The notes under the pieces: generated by a model | Seen by the model: the letters and a program-made list of their open reading frames with translations, nothing else | The model's database searches: none | What the model was told of the DNA's origin: nothing | Program-made: the position numbers and the translations under genes | Origin: Neodontobutis hainanensis | Taxonomy: Eukaryota; Chordata; Actinopteri; Gobiiformes; Odontobutidae | Length of the DNA: 64,000 bases | Assembly (NCBI GenBank): GCA_024349245.1 | Contig: JALDNG010000531.1 | Coordinates: 1-64,000 of the forward strand | Reading direction: 5' to 3' | Shown: piece by piece, positions 44,561 through 60,540 of the stretch | Layout of the letters: each line of letters opens with the position of its first letter | How positions within the stretch are numbered: the stretch's first letter is position 1

Positions 44561-47500
44561 AATTTTCATCTTTTAACAATGTTTCATTCATTATGTAAAT
44601 TATATTTTACTCTCCTTTTAAAAATATGAGTTTATGAGACATTTTCCGTGTCTGTCGAGTAATTACTCGCTTTAAATAAACTTTTTTAATTCTATTTATT
44701 TTTTTATTTTATTACATTAAATAACAATCATATCAAACCATAATATAATTTTAAAAATTCTCTCCATTTATATGCCAAATATAATAGACAACAGTCTGTG
44801 AAAGCAGTGAGCTTAAAAATTTTCCAATTATTCTATTCAATTTACGAATATTTATTTGAAGCATATTGAATATTATCAAAATTTAGACTTTTACAAAAGT
44901 TAATGGTTCTTAATGAAAATGTGTATCAATATCTCCAATCATAATAAATTGATTTCATTAAAACATATGATAAATATTAACAGATGCCATGAACTTTGTT
45001 TTTTAACTTTATTAATTTCTTGATATAATCTATTTTAAGGATTTAAATGTATAGAAACTAAATCTATAATTCTTTCGCGAAATAATAATCAAGAGAAATT
45101 TTTATTAATCGTTGCGATATTTTTAAATGGTTTAGAATAAATAAAGTTCTTAGTCAAATATAATACAACATTTTTTATTTTATCATAAAATTAATTTTGT
45201 AAGAAATAATAAATACTCTGATAAATAAAGTCACAATTCTGATAAAATTTCACGATCAATGAACTTCAATAATCATGTTTATTTTTATTGACTTATCGAA
45301 ATAAATGTAATAAAATCATTTAAAATTTTATTGTTATCTATGATTAATTTTTTAGCTCTCATATGATATATAAATCTGTTGAACTTGATAATTTACAATA
45401 AGACCGCAAAATTCCTTTAACTATATTTTTTAAAATAACATAGTGAGATAAAAATAAATTTAAAATACAATACAAATTTTTATTTTAAAAATGTGAAGTA
45501 AAGTCATAAAATTATAGTTTTCCTAAATGTAAATAAAAAATTGAATAAAAAAGAATTTAAAAGATTTTTCTAACGATATAATCTTCTAAAATATAATAAA
45601 TTATCAACTAATACGGAAATTAAAAAAAATATGTGATATATTTGTTTTATCAAATCATTATTTTCATTATTTAATAAAGATCAAAATATTTAGAAATCAT
45701 AATAATAAATTAATCTCTGCTATACTTTAACCACATCAAATATAATAAGTCTATTATTTTTTATGTCATCAATTTAAAATTTATGAACGTTAATTCAGAT
45801 TAACATAAATTTCACAAAAATAATATTAAAGAAATTTTTAGGATTGCATATATTTAAAATATTCTTGAATAATTTAAAAAGAACTAAGAATTGTTTCACT
45901 ATATCATACAATTTAAATGTCATATGATAAACATAGCATTATTGCTAAATATTATATTTTATAGTTTTTAAATCTCAATACTATTATATCAATTTTTATA
46001 TTTAATGAAAAATATAAATTCAACGAATATTAATTTTTCAATAAATCATTATTTTCGGAGAATCAAATTTGTCATTTTTAAATACAATTACATTTAATAA
46101 ATTCATAATTTTATAAACTTAATTTTATTTCTAAAAATTTTTAAATATCATTAAATTTGTCATATGATATAATCATGTTAGGTTTCAATATGAAGAATAT
46201 TAAGATTTTTTTGTGTTTTAATCTGTATCATAAATTGGAAAAAATGATATATCCACATATTCAGAACTGTGTTAAGTTTATATTAATTTTTGATGAGGAT
46301 CTTTCGTTAAATGTTGAATATATATTTAATTTTCTCATTTACATAAACTATAATAAAAACATTCAAATAGTATATAGTTAATGATTTAAGCGTTATGCAA
46401 ACTTATTTTAGGTGTCCTTTTTATGATTTTTTTTGTCATTATATATGAATTAACCAAAGAATTATTTTTACTATAAATTCATACAATGATAGAAATGTAT
46501 TTTATAAGAATATATTTTCAAGATTTTTATTTTAAAAATCTTATGTAGAAATCACTGTAACTTTGCCAAATATAAATTTTTATTCATTTATAAAAAATGA
46601 TATTATAAAGCAAACTGTTTTTCAAATGATTATAAATGTGTTCATGACATATATCAAACAAAATTCTATGTAGATAGTTGTTTATATTATATTAAATTGA
46701 TTTAGTAATATAATATTTTATCATAATGAAATAAATTATTTTTTCTCGAATAAAATATTAAATCTATCGCTTCAATGATCCACTTTTTATATTTTGAACA
46801 AATAGACAAATGAAATTCAAATTTTGATAAATATGTTGAAATATTTCGATTTATATGACTATTTAATATCAATGATATTATAACAAAAATATTTATTGAT
46901 AATATGCATTAAATCGTTCTGAAAAACATTTATATCATAAAAAACAATAAATTATAATATATAAAATTTTTAAATTAACATCTAAAATGATGAAATGCGC
47001 TTGGAATAGGTTAAAATTATGGCGAAAATATTCATATAACATAAATGAAAAGATCTATATTAAAACTTAGAGGTATTATTTTAATATATTTATTTTATTT
47101 CAATCTCTGTTAACTGAACATCTGAATGGATCAAATTTACTGAAAATTAGTTTTATCTATGATTAAGATATCAATTTCATTTAGATTAAGTTTAAAGATA
47201 TATTGTTGTCTCGTGAATTATAAACAGTTGTTACGTTTGACTTGTGACAATTTAAGAATTTTTACTTGTTTTTTTCAAATTTATATTTAACTATAATTTT
47301 TCATGATATAGTATTTTTCAACAGATAAATTGCATAAGTTTTGATTCGATATCATGAATAGTGGTTTGGATGAAAGAAATAATTTAGATATTAAAATTCA
47401 TATAGTCAATCTCATTTTATATTTATCAGTTGAATAAATTTACCTGAGATTTGATAGCAGGTATAAAATTCATTGACTTAATCTTTTGGAGAACTTATAT

Positions 47501-50500
47501 ATGCAGAATGAAATGCAGTTTTTCTATAAAATTGGAAAATATATACAAAAAAAAATTTTTATTTTCCACATTTTGGATCTTTTAATTTTGTAAACAATAA
47601 ACTTATTTACTTTCACAAAATTACTTTTATTTCAAATATGATGCCATCATAAAATATTTTTAACTGTTAATATTTGATATTCATGAAGACGTTAAGAATA
47701 TTATTTTCATGTTTACCATATTGAAATATGAGATTTATAAAAAAATTAAAATATTTTTCATACAATTTAATTATAATAAATATAAAAAAATATGATGGTC
47801 AAATATTCTATGATTTATAATAATCTCATTGTTGCTTTGAGCAGCAAAGATGATTTCTGATAAAAATATTTATTATATATCAATTTACTTTACAATTTAT
47901 AGTTCATTCAAAGAATGAATTCTTTAGCTTAATTATAACTAATAAAAATTTTTCATGGGACCATTCAAGATTTCGTGACATTTAAATAAATGTATAACTA
48001 TAAATATTTTCAATATCTGTCGTTGACAAAAAATATATTTATTTTGGTCATTTTTGATTAATTTATAACTTTAAACCATATTTATCTCTTGAAAATTTAT
48101 CAATCACTTAAAATAAAAATCTCTATCAAATATCATTGTTGACATTAACTAAATTATATTTGTTTATAATCTTGTAAATGTACAGAAATTCTTTTGTAAT
48201 TTGTTCAATTATATTTCATGTGTTAATTTGCATTTTATATAAAAACATTTATTCTTATTTTTTAAATTAATCATGAAAAATATTTAAGATGTTCAAAAAA
48301 TTATCATGAATATAAGTTTATTGATTGTATCTTATTTTTCCATGAAAATTATATGATGATCAGAAATCATATTTTAGATTTTAATGATAAATACTCAAAA
48401 AATTTTAATTAACTGGTGTATGCTTTTATCCAAATATCTGAATTTATATTTTTAAGTTATTTTAAAATTCATAATATAAAATATTAAATCATAAATAGGT
48501 AGAAAAAATTATACGATTACACAATAAAAATAATTTGGAATGATGAATAAACAGAACTGTAATTTAATAAAAGTGAAATCGGTATTAAAGTTATTCATGC
48601 AGAGAGATATTATTTATTTTAAATATGTGAAATTTTTAAGAAAGTACACGTTAATGAATCTTTTCAAACTCTTGTTTTTGTTATATTTTTTAAAAAAATT
48701 GTCATAATAATGTCGTTTATAAAAAAATGAATAAATGACTATTCCATGAAATATTGCTTCAAATATCATAGTTAAAAATTATTTTTTAACTTTGTCTCAC
48801 TGAGTTGTCTTTTTATCGATAGAAATAATATTTATTTCCTTTCACTCATAATTATGTATCAACTGATCAAATTATCATAATCCTTTTTAAAAGAAGACAT
48901 ATTCTTAAATTTAAATAATTTGTTAATTGTTATTGTTCATGAAAATAGGCTGATACTATTCTCATTTCATATTGCAGTCCATGTTATGAAAGAGATAATA
49001 CATTCATATATTTGTATATTTGATTTTATTATAAAAGATAAAACCAATATATAATTCGTAAAATCAAGAAAATGGCCTTATCAACTTCAAAGAGAATGTG
49101 ATCAGTCGAAACTAATGGTTAATAATATCACTGATAACATTAATAATTATTTATTATCTGTGTTCCATCAATTTTTTAAATTTATTTAACTAATTATCAT
49201 ATAAATGTTCTCTTTTTTAATTTATTTTAATGATTTACATAAATATATCATACATTTTGATGTTTGAAATATCACAATTTATTCATTAATCTTGAAGATT
49301 ATTCAAAGTATATGTTATAAATAAACATTATATTAATTTAGATTCACGTTTTTATGTATTTGTCATTTTCTGTCATAAAAGTCACATACTATGCATTTAA
49401 TCTCCCCAAAATTTTTGTGACTATTTATTTCAATGATTTCAGCTGTACAATAAACTTTATTTCTATTATTAAAAATAAATTAATTTTATATTTTATGAAT
49501 AAGACTTTTTTTACTTAAAATATATGATATATCTGTTTTCAAAATTTAAAAATTTATACATATCTAATTACATTTTATATAAAAATAAAATTAATTACAT
49601 AACATATACTTAAATTATTTTAAAATATAAATAAAACTATAATATTTATCTTGGCATGATATTAAGAAAAATAACATTTGAAACTCAAATACAATTAATT
49701 ATATAATTCATATCTCGTAAAAATTAAAAAAATTTTATCTCAGAAAAGTTTTAATAAAATTTGGAATAATATTTATACGAATTATTCGAATTTTGTCATA
49801 AATTTCTGGATCAATAATTGATTTTAATCTTTTAAATGTTAGTAAATCAGAATAAATCTAATTCTTATCAAATAATTAATTTAAAAAATGTATCAATAAA
49901 CCATAGTAATGAGATAATTTTATTATCAAACTATTTATAATTATATATTTTTAATTTAACGAAAATTATATAATATATTTGTCAAAGTTATGACAAATAT
50001 TATTTTCCAATTTTTTGAAATGTCAGATTGTAGATTATTCCGGCATAGAAAAGAAAACAAAAACCATTATTTTTGACCTAGAACTAAATAAACGTTTATG
50101 TAATTATAATTTATTCTCAACTTTTTTATTTATCTCATGTTCATTCAAATCGTTTTGATTATCTAAACAATCACAGAATACAAGACTCTAACTTGGCGAA
50201 ATTAAAAGTAATTAAATTAAATAGGTCAGCAAGGCTGTTTTGATTAACATATGAATTTTAGATATCTTAAATTTTTTTCGATACATTCTAAAATGTTAAT
50301 ATGTTTTGACTTCATTAAACGAGCATTAAAATTTCATAAGTATATGCATTATATTGAATGAATTTTTGTAAATATGTTTATTCTTCATATTTTAAATAAA
50401 ATATTTAAAATCAAATAAATTTAGAATATATCATAAAATTTTCCAAATATCAATGATGGTAATATTTTAATATCTTTAAATAATTAGGTTCAAAATAATT

Positions 50501-51563
50501 TAACTCATTCATTTAAAGTTATGGATTGAGAAAATGATGAAAAATTTATCGTAGTTCACCAAGTATGAGATAATACAAAACATGTATGATCTAAAGATTT
50601 CTCGTATATTAATATAAATTAAATATATATAGTAAAAATAAATTATTTTCAATTTTTATATTTATTTCTTATCTATTGAAGATTTCAATCAATTATTTAA
50701 TCAATAAAGTTAATTTTTTAATTAAATTAACATTCAAAATGTGAAAAACATACCCCTGTTTAAGAATGATATCTTATTCGTAATCACAAAATATTTCTAT
50801 ATTTTTATCAAAAATGTTAAGTTTCTCATTCAAGATTTATTTGAATGATTTTATGAGCCTTGGGTCTTATATCATTATATAACTCATTGATCGATATTTA
50901 TAATTTAATTCATAATATTACAAAAAATGATAATTTTTCTGGATAGATTTAAATTCTAACAAACAAATCAATTTTTAATATCATTCAAAAATGATGTGTA
51001 TGTTCCGAATAAGATTAAATATATAATATTTTTAAAAAGATGTTTTAAAATGATTATTTTTTAAAATTTAATCTATCTCATAAAATCGAATAACTAATTT
51101 TTTTATTATTTTCACAGATAAATATGAATTAAATTATTCTTGATAACAAAATATTGTTATTAAATCAATTAGTATAAGGATATCAATAGTTTATTTTATT
51201 CATTTATTATTTTATTATAGTTAATAAATCTGAATTATATCTTATTTTTAATATATTTAAAATAAATGGATATTAAGTATTTTTTGAATTGTATGTAAAA
51301 GCACAACAATAATATTTTAATCTGTAGTTTTTAAATATATTTTCATTGATATATTTTCAAAATTAATCATATTTTTAAATGTGTTTACAATTTGATAAAA
51401 ATATAGATTTAATAAAAAGTAAAAAATATTTTTTTAATTTTTGCAGAAATTTAAAATATCATAGAATTCATATATATAATGATATAATTTTATTCATGAT
51501 TGTTTAGCTTATAATAATATATCCAAAAAATTTTGATAATTTAAAAAAAATTATTTTTTTTAT

Positions 51564-51583
51564 TTTATGATTAAAATCATAAA
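51564..51583. repeat. 20-bp palindrome, 2-nt centre
   Basis: TTTATGATT (51564-51572) pairs perfectly with AATCATAAA (51575-51583) around AA. The right arm runs into a tandem copy, ATCATAA twice at 51576-51589. A second, longer palindrome begins only 18 bases further on. Confidence 0.65.
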
Positions 51584-51601
51584 TCATAATTAAAATAGAA
51601 T

Positions 51602-51627
51602 TTTAAATTGAATAAATTCAATTTAAA
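51602..51627. repeat. 12-bp inverted repeat, 2-nt loop
   Basis: TTTAAATTGAAT (51602-51613) and ATTCAATTTAAA (51616-51627) pair perfectly around AA. I estimate about 0.2 such perfect structures would be expected by chance in the window, so alone it is unremarkable. Its closeness to the palindrome at 51564-51583 is what makes it worth recording. Confidence 0.65.
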
Positions 51628-52873
51628 TTTTAGCTATAATAAAAAAATTTTAATTAAACTAATTTTTGATTGATAAATTTCAAATAAAATCAGATATATT
51701 TAAGAATATACCGAAACAAGATATTTTTTGTGTCCACAATATATAATCTCCTCTGTTATTGTCTCATATTTTAAAAGATCTTTAATGGGTAAATTTAATT
51801 CTTTTTTATCTTTCAAAACACTATTTAAAATCTATCAAGCTAATTTCATAAAAATATTTTTTCATTTATTATATTTTTGACCTAAAACTACAATATATTT
51901 CATTTTGTTTTTTTTATTGTTGAAAATATATTATGATTCATTATTAATATTATCGAATTTCGAAGATAGGTAAATTGTAAAATAAGAATAAACAAAAGAT
52001 ATGTTATTTATTGTTTGTAAATAACAAAACATATTTTCAATATATAAATTTAATATCTAAAGTATAAACATAATAATTATTGATAATTAATGTATTTATT
52101 ATCACATTGAATGATAATTATTTTTAATTTTATTTCTATTCATATAATATTCCAATAATATTATTTATAAACCCGTTTAACTCATAATATCTAAATAATA
52201 AATTAAAATAATATTTTAACATATACTATTTATGCTATTTATAGTCACTTTATCTGTCATACAACCCGATAATTCAATCAAATTTTCGTGTCTTAAAATT
52301 TTAGTTGGATGTTGTTCAAATTAATTTACATAAAACTTTTATTCTATATTTGATTTTTCTAAATCTGAAGATTATGAATTGTTCTTAGATATTATATTTA
52401 AATCATTCTTTCATAAAAACTGGGTCATTTATGTATTAACATATAGATTATATAAGTCATTTTTATCTCAGAAAATCTTTATCGTTTGAATGAAAATAAT
52501 TTTTAAAATGGTAAAAATTAATTTTTCCCAATATTTTTTCAGACAATAATACAGTCAAAAATTTATCATTCATGATTATTTTGTATCTTACATTTTCCAA
52601 AAATATGATCAAAATTTAGATGTAGTAAATATTAATCAATTTTTTTTCAAATTGATCATATATTTATAGATTTAAAAAGCTTTATATACATTTACTTTAA
52701 TGTATTTAATCAAAAAATCTCTTTGAAATTTATATTTATTAAAAGTAACTTCAATCACATTTTGTTTTGATACGATAAATAACAATATAAATGATTTTTT
52801 TTTGAATAAATGTGAACTAGAATATTATTTAATATTCTGATATTTTTATAAGATTTGGTAATATGTTGATATG

Positions 52874-52892
52874 AAGAGGCCGACATTGCCAG
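52874..52892. other. Short G+C-rich word
   Basis: About 19 bases containing GAGGCCGACATTGCCAG, near 58% G+C in the middle of DNA at about 15%. It has no inverted or repeated copy that I could see nearby and no open frame of interest. It may be chance, a protein-binding site or a relic. Confidence 0.3.
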
Positions 52893-54188
52893 AATATATA
52901 TTATAATGTATAGTTTAATAAATTAATATAATAATAAACGAATTATTATCATAAAAATAACTTTATGGTAAATGAATATGAGAAGATAAAAAGAGATAAA
53001 TATAATAACAAAAATCAAATAAAATACAACCAATATTTAATTTAGTTTTATTCTTGTAGGTTTATAACATATTGTCACTATATATCGAGTTTGGAATGAT
53101 AATCATTTGATTTTTAAATTTTAATCTGCTTAAACTTATTGATGCCAAGTCTAGAATCTCAAAAGAAATATATCTATAATGATTATATATTTAGAAATCA
53201 TTTAAATAAATTGTGAAAATATCTATAAAAAATAAAAGTATATTTCTTTGTTTTTAAATTAAAAATCATTATGTTATAAATTATTTATCCATATTATTCT
53301 AGTAAATAGACCTGCCTGTATTAATTTTTCCCAGAAGTAAATATTGTGTTTTAAGTTTAAAAGTTAGATTATATAATTCTTATCTGAGAGTATATATATT
53401 CAGAGAACGTTTAAAAACCCTCCATTATATATCATCATCTGCCTTAATAATGATATAAGCTGGATCTTATTATAGATTATATTTTGAATTATTTATACTA
53501 TATTAATCCCAAAAATCATTCTGATCCAAATATATCAGATTATCAAATTATGTTATAAAATTCAAAGACCATTGATATAATACTGACAATGTTAAAGAGA
53601 TTTATAATTATATTATTTATTGTTTCACATTTAAATAAAATATTTTTTAATATACATCATGAACAATTAAAAACTTTGAAAATATATGTTTTTGTTATTG
53701 CAACGCTAATGAATTTGAATGTTAACTTGAATCGATTCAATAAACTAACAAGTAACTAAAAAATGCGAATAAAATATAAGAGTACATCATATTCAAAATC
53801 ATTTAACCTCATGATTTTTTATTAAATTCGTGAAATCATTTTTAAATGGAATTTGAAAATATATTTAATCAAAGTATTTTAATTTAAAAACAATCTGAAC
53901 AAGTTTAAAGATTACATTGAAATGTTTTATATTCAATATAGTATGATAAATATTACATTTTTGAAAAATAAATATTTTGAAAATAGTTTGTATTCGAAAG
54001 AGAGAACCAACTCTCATAATAAAAACATAAATTCGTTATCTTAACAATGAAACATTTTTTCATTTGGAAAATTATTTTCATCTGTTTGAAATCATTTTAA
54101 TAAATATCTTATAAATCATTAATACTAGAATCCCTAATTAATCGTTTTAATAATTTTAATTTATTTCAAAATGTAAAATGTTACTGTT

Positions 54189-54208
54189 ATATATATATAT
54201 ATATATAT
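54189..54208. repeat. (AT)10 microsatellite
   Basis: Ten perfect AT units, the longest dinucleotide tract found in the window, preceded by TTACTGTT and followed by TG. A slippage-prone tract of this sort would be a usable polymorphic marker if the locus is unique. Confidence 0.85.
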
Positions 54209-57200
54209 TGATTTTTTAAACGTATTTTCTATATTTTTTACATAATATCTACAAATATAGAAAATAATCAAATTTTTCATACTCATAAGTATATAAATGT
54301 ATGTATATTATTTTAAAAATCATGATGATCAGTATGTAATAAATATTAACCATGTAATTATCATCAGATTTCGCTTAAAATATTATTAAATTTTTCAATT
54401 TGATGATTTTAAAAATCATAATCAGTTTATTTTGTATATTTTATTCTTATTCGGTCAATATAAATTTGATTTTAATGTGATTATATCTGTAAATCTTTAA
54501 AATGACTCTAAGTGATGTATGATATTTTTATATTTATTTAATCGAAATTTTACATATAATATTATTCGGGAATCTTCTATTGACTATCTATTTGCTGTAT
54601 AATTGTTAAACTTTATTTTGAAAATGTAAGCTAAAATTTATGTAATATATAAGATGATTTATAAGAAAATATAATATTATTTTACAGATAATTTTTCGAA
54701 AAATTAAATGTGTAATTTATTTTTTATTGGTTATTAAATATTTCTCTTTTAATTTTGAACAAATATTAATACAAAAATTTTATGTAATGTAAAAATACTT
54801 AAATGATTTTTTGATCATAAATTTATGAATTGAAAAATTAAAATATAATTTGATGAAAATAATTTTGATATTATTTTCATTTATCTCAAAAATAATTAAA
54901 TTTAAATTAAATTTTATGGAAAAGGGGTAATAAATAAAATGGATAAACATTCAATTTAATTTACAAACTCTGTGATATATAAATTTAATTCCAGAAAATG
55001 ACAATAACTTAAAAAATAGCAAGCACATAAAAGTTCATTTATTTGTGAAAAAATTTGATTTAAAATATATACATGTATATCATAAAAAAATATTTCCTAT
55101 TTAAATAAAATAAATTTATATATATTTTAAAAATAGCATTTATTCAAAAAATTTTACTGAACGAAATTATAAATATTAAATGCTGTTTTCGTGATATATT
55201 TACAGTCAAAGAACAATGTTACACAAAATTTACTATATTCTCATTAAAAACATCTTGAATTTTTAATATATTTTCATTTTATTCATCGATTCATTTGACC
55301 GTATTTAAATTTATGTTTATTTTATTTCATGTTTTTGATATAACTTCATTAATGTTGGAATATATATTATATTTCAAATATTTGTAAATTAAAAACAAAA
55401 ACTTATATTTATCAGATAGTTTTTTCTTTAACCTAAATAAATTTTACTTTGATAAATAAATACAGGAAAGTAAAAAAACCAACAAAATTAAAAAAATGAA
55501 TTTTAAATCAAAAGATGAAATATTATAAAAATTTGTTTAAATTCACGATTATAAAATAAAATGAGACATATATCAGTATAAATGTTTTTGATTCTAACGC
55601 ATATATAAATATTAAAATTTTGTATTGATAGATTTGTTCAATCATATCGTACAAATATCACACAATTAACATTTTTTATATTGTGTGTTTACATTATCAA
55701 AAATATATTAGTTTTATCAAAACTGAATGCATATAAAAAATATATTTTGTTTTAATTATCGAATTTTTTTATTTATATGATTACAAATAAATCAATGAAT
55801 CAAAAATATGTAAAAAGTAAAAATTTTTTCTATAAATAGATTATTGCCATTTATTATTTTAAGTTTATTAGCTTCTTTTTTGAACATGAGATAAAAATTT
55901 AGTTCATTTTAGATTAATTACATATTCACATAAAAAATTATTTCAAAAGTTATTTTATATTTCATTCTATATCAAAGTTCCAAATTTAGTTTGCTGAATA
56001 AATCATGTTTTAAAATTGGATAGATGAAAGATTAATATTTTACTGATTGAAAGTAGCAAACAACTCAAATGAGTTATATACACAACGAAACATGCTGAAA
56101 ATTTCTATGAATTGAAAACCCAACATGAAATCTATATTTTAGAAAGAACCCTTGATATATTAAACAAATCTTTTATCAAAAAATGTTTTATCTTTTAAAA
56201 AAGTTAATTTATTATAAAATGTAAATAATTTCAGAATGGAAATTAATTTTAAAAATAATCGTGAATAAAAAACAAGTATACTTTAAAAAAAATAAAATAA
56301 TATATATTTTTTACGTGTTGATTATAGGTTTATTATTTGAGTAAATATTTCTCATTTTTACATGATTATACATTAAATATAAATTTAATCTTTTAGATCT
56401 TATAATTTTAAAATTTAATTAATATAAATGTAAACGTTATTTTTGATGATAAAACTGTATCAATTTTATAATTTCAGTGTTTTGATATGTTCTATAATAT
56501 ACGAAAGTAGTCTATATATAACAAAACAACATAAAAATTTTCAATAATTCTGTTCGACATCAGCATTTATAATATTTACTTTAAGGTTCATTATGTACAA
56601 ATAGATTTGGATAATATATGAGTTTTAATGTATAATTTAATTTAAAAATATTTCTAAATATAAATTAAAAAAATCGAACAATAAAGAATTTTTAAATCTA
56701 TCACGTCATGATTCTTCCATTTTAAATTTATTGTAAACATTATTTCATCTTATTGTGTTCATTTGGAAGAATAATAATGATTAAAAACATTCAGGGCTTT
56801 ATTAACATATGGTCATTTATATTCATAACATGAAATAAATCTCAAATCATTACGTTCATATATTCTTTCTTTTACTTCTTTGTAACCGTTTGACAGAAAG
56901 CATTTATTAAGACGCAAAACATCTCTTACATATATTTGATCAAAAGAATAAAAAATACAACTATCGACTTTATAGAGCCAACTATCTAATTAGCATTTTA
57001 TTATATTAATTTTTTAATTTTGCATTTGATGTGTAATAATAAGTGTATTTAAAATGTTTATTTATAGTGAATGCATTTAAAGAAAAATTGATATTTTAAA
57101 GTTTACAATATTTTTGAAAAATATACTTTAATTGTTTTTATAACATCTTTAGGTTTCAAAATTATTTGATTCAAACTAAAATACAGATGACTATATTTTC

Positions 57201-60200
57201 TTAAAAATAAATTAGAAAGAAATATACATTGATTTAAAGTCAATTTTATTCGTTAAAACAAAAACATTTTTCATTTTGATTTAATTAAGCCCAACTGGTT
57301 TATTAGAGTAAAAAATATAATTATTCTTTCTCATATTCTTCAAATGATAATATTATCTACTTTAAAATATTCTTTTTCAAAATTCATAATATAGATAATA
57401 CAATAAGGTTTGATTGATAATAATCTTAAAAATTTCAATTATATCAAAAATATTTTTATAATTTACATTTGTATAATATATTTATATTTTAAAATTAAAC
57501 TTTCTATTTATTCTTAAGTAGATGAAGAAACATCAGACAGTATTACATGTTCATTTGTAAAATAAAAAATACACTTACTTGAGTTAAAAATTTGTTATTC
57601 CCATCAAAAATAATTAAAATTTCAAGACAATATTTTATAAATAATTTATGTGTATTATTTGCTTTTAAATGATTGAAGTTACATTTAAAATGATTTATAT
57701 ATAAAGACTTAATTAAAAAGTATTATATAAATTTAGTAAATCTAAATACATAAATTTCTTAAAAGTTTCTTAAATATTTTAAAACTATTTTAGAAAATTT
57801 TAAACCAATTAACTTATTGATTATATAAATTAGACTTACGTGTAATCGTTTTAAAAATATATATATTAAATTTTACATAATAATGTGAATTTTGATAGCT
57901 CATTGATTTAAATTAACTCAAAAAATATTAGTTTCAGATTATATAGTAAACAATATGTTTAAAACTTTAAAAGTTATAATAAAGGAGTAAGAATGTCTGA
58001 AATTTTTACGTGATTAAAATGTTTAATTATATACTTTGAATGTGTGTTTCTTCAAAATATCAGATGTTAACTATATCATGCATTTTTTTCATTTCCAATA
58101 GAAGTTTTAAATTTCAGTGAAGCTATTGAAACAATTTGGTTTTATGTTTGATGTATTTTAAAAAAATTAAAATATTTGATATTTGTGATAACATATATCG
58201 ACCAATAAAATATTTTAATTTGATTTGTGATTTTAAAATGTATTATAATTTGTCATAAAATGATTTTAATTGATATAAATTTTTTCATCTGAAATAAATA
58301 TTAATTTTACATTCATAATGAAATTTTTTAATACATTTTAAATACTTATTTTATTTTAAAGTAAAAATAAGATATATTTTGTTATTTTATAAATCATCGT
58401 CGATTCAATTATTTCAGAAATATTTTATTAATCTTTGAATTAAAAATAATTGTAATATATTAAAATTTATGTTAGTTATGATATAAATCAACAGAAATCT
58501 TAGATATGAAGTTTAATTTATCATTAAGTTTAAATCTGATATATTAATTTTTGCAATATTTAATGATATTATAAATAGAAAAATAGAGATTTGCGAAATA
58601 TTCAAAAAAATATATAAATATATATTTTGAAATGTATTTACGGAATGATAAATTATGAAATTTGTTAAATTAATTTTAAATTTGAAAATAATATCAGAAA
58701 ATAAAAAATATTAACTCTAAATTAAAAGAGAAACAAATCATCCAAAAAATTGTAAAATTATTTTGTTTAAAATAATAAATATGATAACATTAAAATTTTA
58801 CGAAACAAAAACATTTTACACCATAAGTGGAAATAATTTTAATATTCATAATAACACCTTTATACAAGTATTTAAGAATTTTATATATTTTCAAATCATG
58901 ATATTTTACATTGTTAGAAAAGTTTGCATTCATGACATTTAAATTGATAATAATGTTTATCGGATTTTAAAATAATACTCTTATACTTTAATTAGATATT
59001 ATATGATATATTACTGTTGTCTTAGCATATATCTATGGCATTAAATTCCATTATAACTGATCTAATTTAGTTAATTAAAACTGTTATAAACATATCACAG
59101 AATGTTTTTAATGCATAAAAACTTTTGTTTTAAAGATAATTAAATTGTATATGAATACAAATCGGATCGTATATTCATATATAATATATACTTTATCTTT
59201 TACAATTTTATTCGACAAAATTTAGTATTTGCATGAATCAAAATTAGGCGATATGTGGCAAGATTATTTAGGTGTAGGATTAATTTATTATTAAAACACG
59301 ATTTTACATAAATAAGTACATATATATTTGAAAAAAGTTTTAAATATTTTTCAAATTGATGACACATTTTAAAAAATCATAAATGTATTTTAACAACTAA
59401 TTCGAAAAATCGAAATATAATGAAATTAGATTGGTTAGAATATTCTTATTAGTGACTTATAAATTCAATTGAAAAATCAGAAAATTTTATATCATAGATT
59501 ATGTTAAGGTATTTATTCCCAAAAATATAAATTCAACGCATTTATTTAATAAAAAAATTCTCGCAGTCATATGATGAATAAATTAACATACGATAAATAA
59601 TGGCAAATTAATTCCTATTTTCAGATTAAAAAAATCTATTAGGTATTGTTAAAACAGGAAAAAAATTATAATTCTTGATAAAATATACTGTAATCGATCA
59701 AATACTCATTTTATAAAATTTATCTGACTTCATTTTCAGGTCATATGCAAATAATAAACATATATGAAAAAAATTTCAAATTTTGTGCAGCATAATAATT
59801 AAATCATTAAACTAAATAATGACAAATTATAAACAACAAATTTCATAATCATTTATAATAAAATATTTTTAATTGTTTGATATATGTGAATAATAGTTTG
59901 AAATGAAATAAAGTGTTTATTATTTTGTTAACAAAATAATAAAAAAGTTTGTGTTTTATTTGATTATTAAAAAAACTTATTAAAAATTTATTTGATAATC
60001 TTAATTCCTAATTTAATATAAGGATTAAATATTTATGAGAAGTTGATTTTCGAGTTATAATTTTATAAATATATCATAATATTTTTGTACTCTGCATATG
60101 TTTATATATTTCTTTTAAATATTTTCAATTATCGAGGATAATTTTGTTTGAATTTTTTAACCATGATATATACAGATTTTTTCATTATAAAGTAGATATT

Positions 60201-60540
60201 CAATGAATAATAATGGATATCTTTGACAATGTAGGTTTTGTGTATAATTTCTAATAATATAGACTCTTTAAAAATGAATTTGTTTCAAAAAATTTGATTA
60301 TCTAATTTTACAAATATGAATTTAAATATCAACGTTGTACAAAAAATTAGATGTTAAACTCTATCATTATATTATAATTTGTTTCATATCTAAGTGATTT
60401 TTAAAATTTTAATTTTATAAAAGAAAAATGATAATAATATTGATACTAAAAATTAAAATCATTTCATGATTGCTATTTAATTGATCGAATGTTCAAAAAT
60501 AAATTATAAAATTACCTTCACACAAAATTAAATAATTTAC

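Larger units (their letters stand above)
44561..60540. other. AT-rich non-coding DNA
   Basis: About 16 kb with no recognisable gene. The only frame above 60 codons is at 46157-46381, which starts at TTG and has position-3 G+C above position 1. Listed inside it are a pair of adjacent palindromes at 51564-51627, a short G+C-rich word at 52874-52892 and an (AT)10 tract at 54189-54208. I see nothing else. Confidence 0.65.

Noticed and set aside
46157..46381. 74-codon ORF beginning at TTG
   Set aside because: The start is not a eukaryotic one, position-3 G+C (about 27%) exceeds position 1 (about 24%), and there is no recognisable domain.
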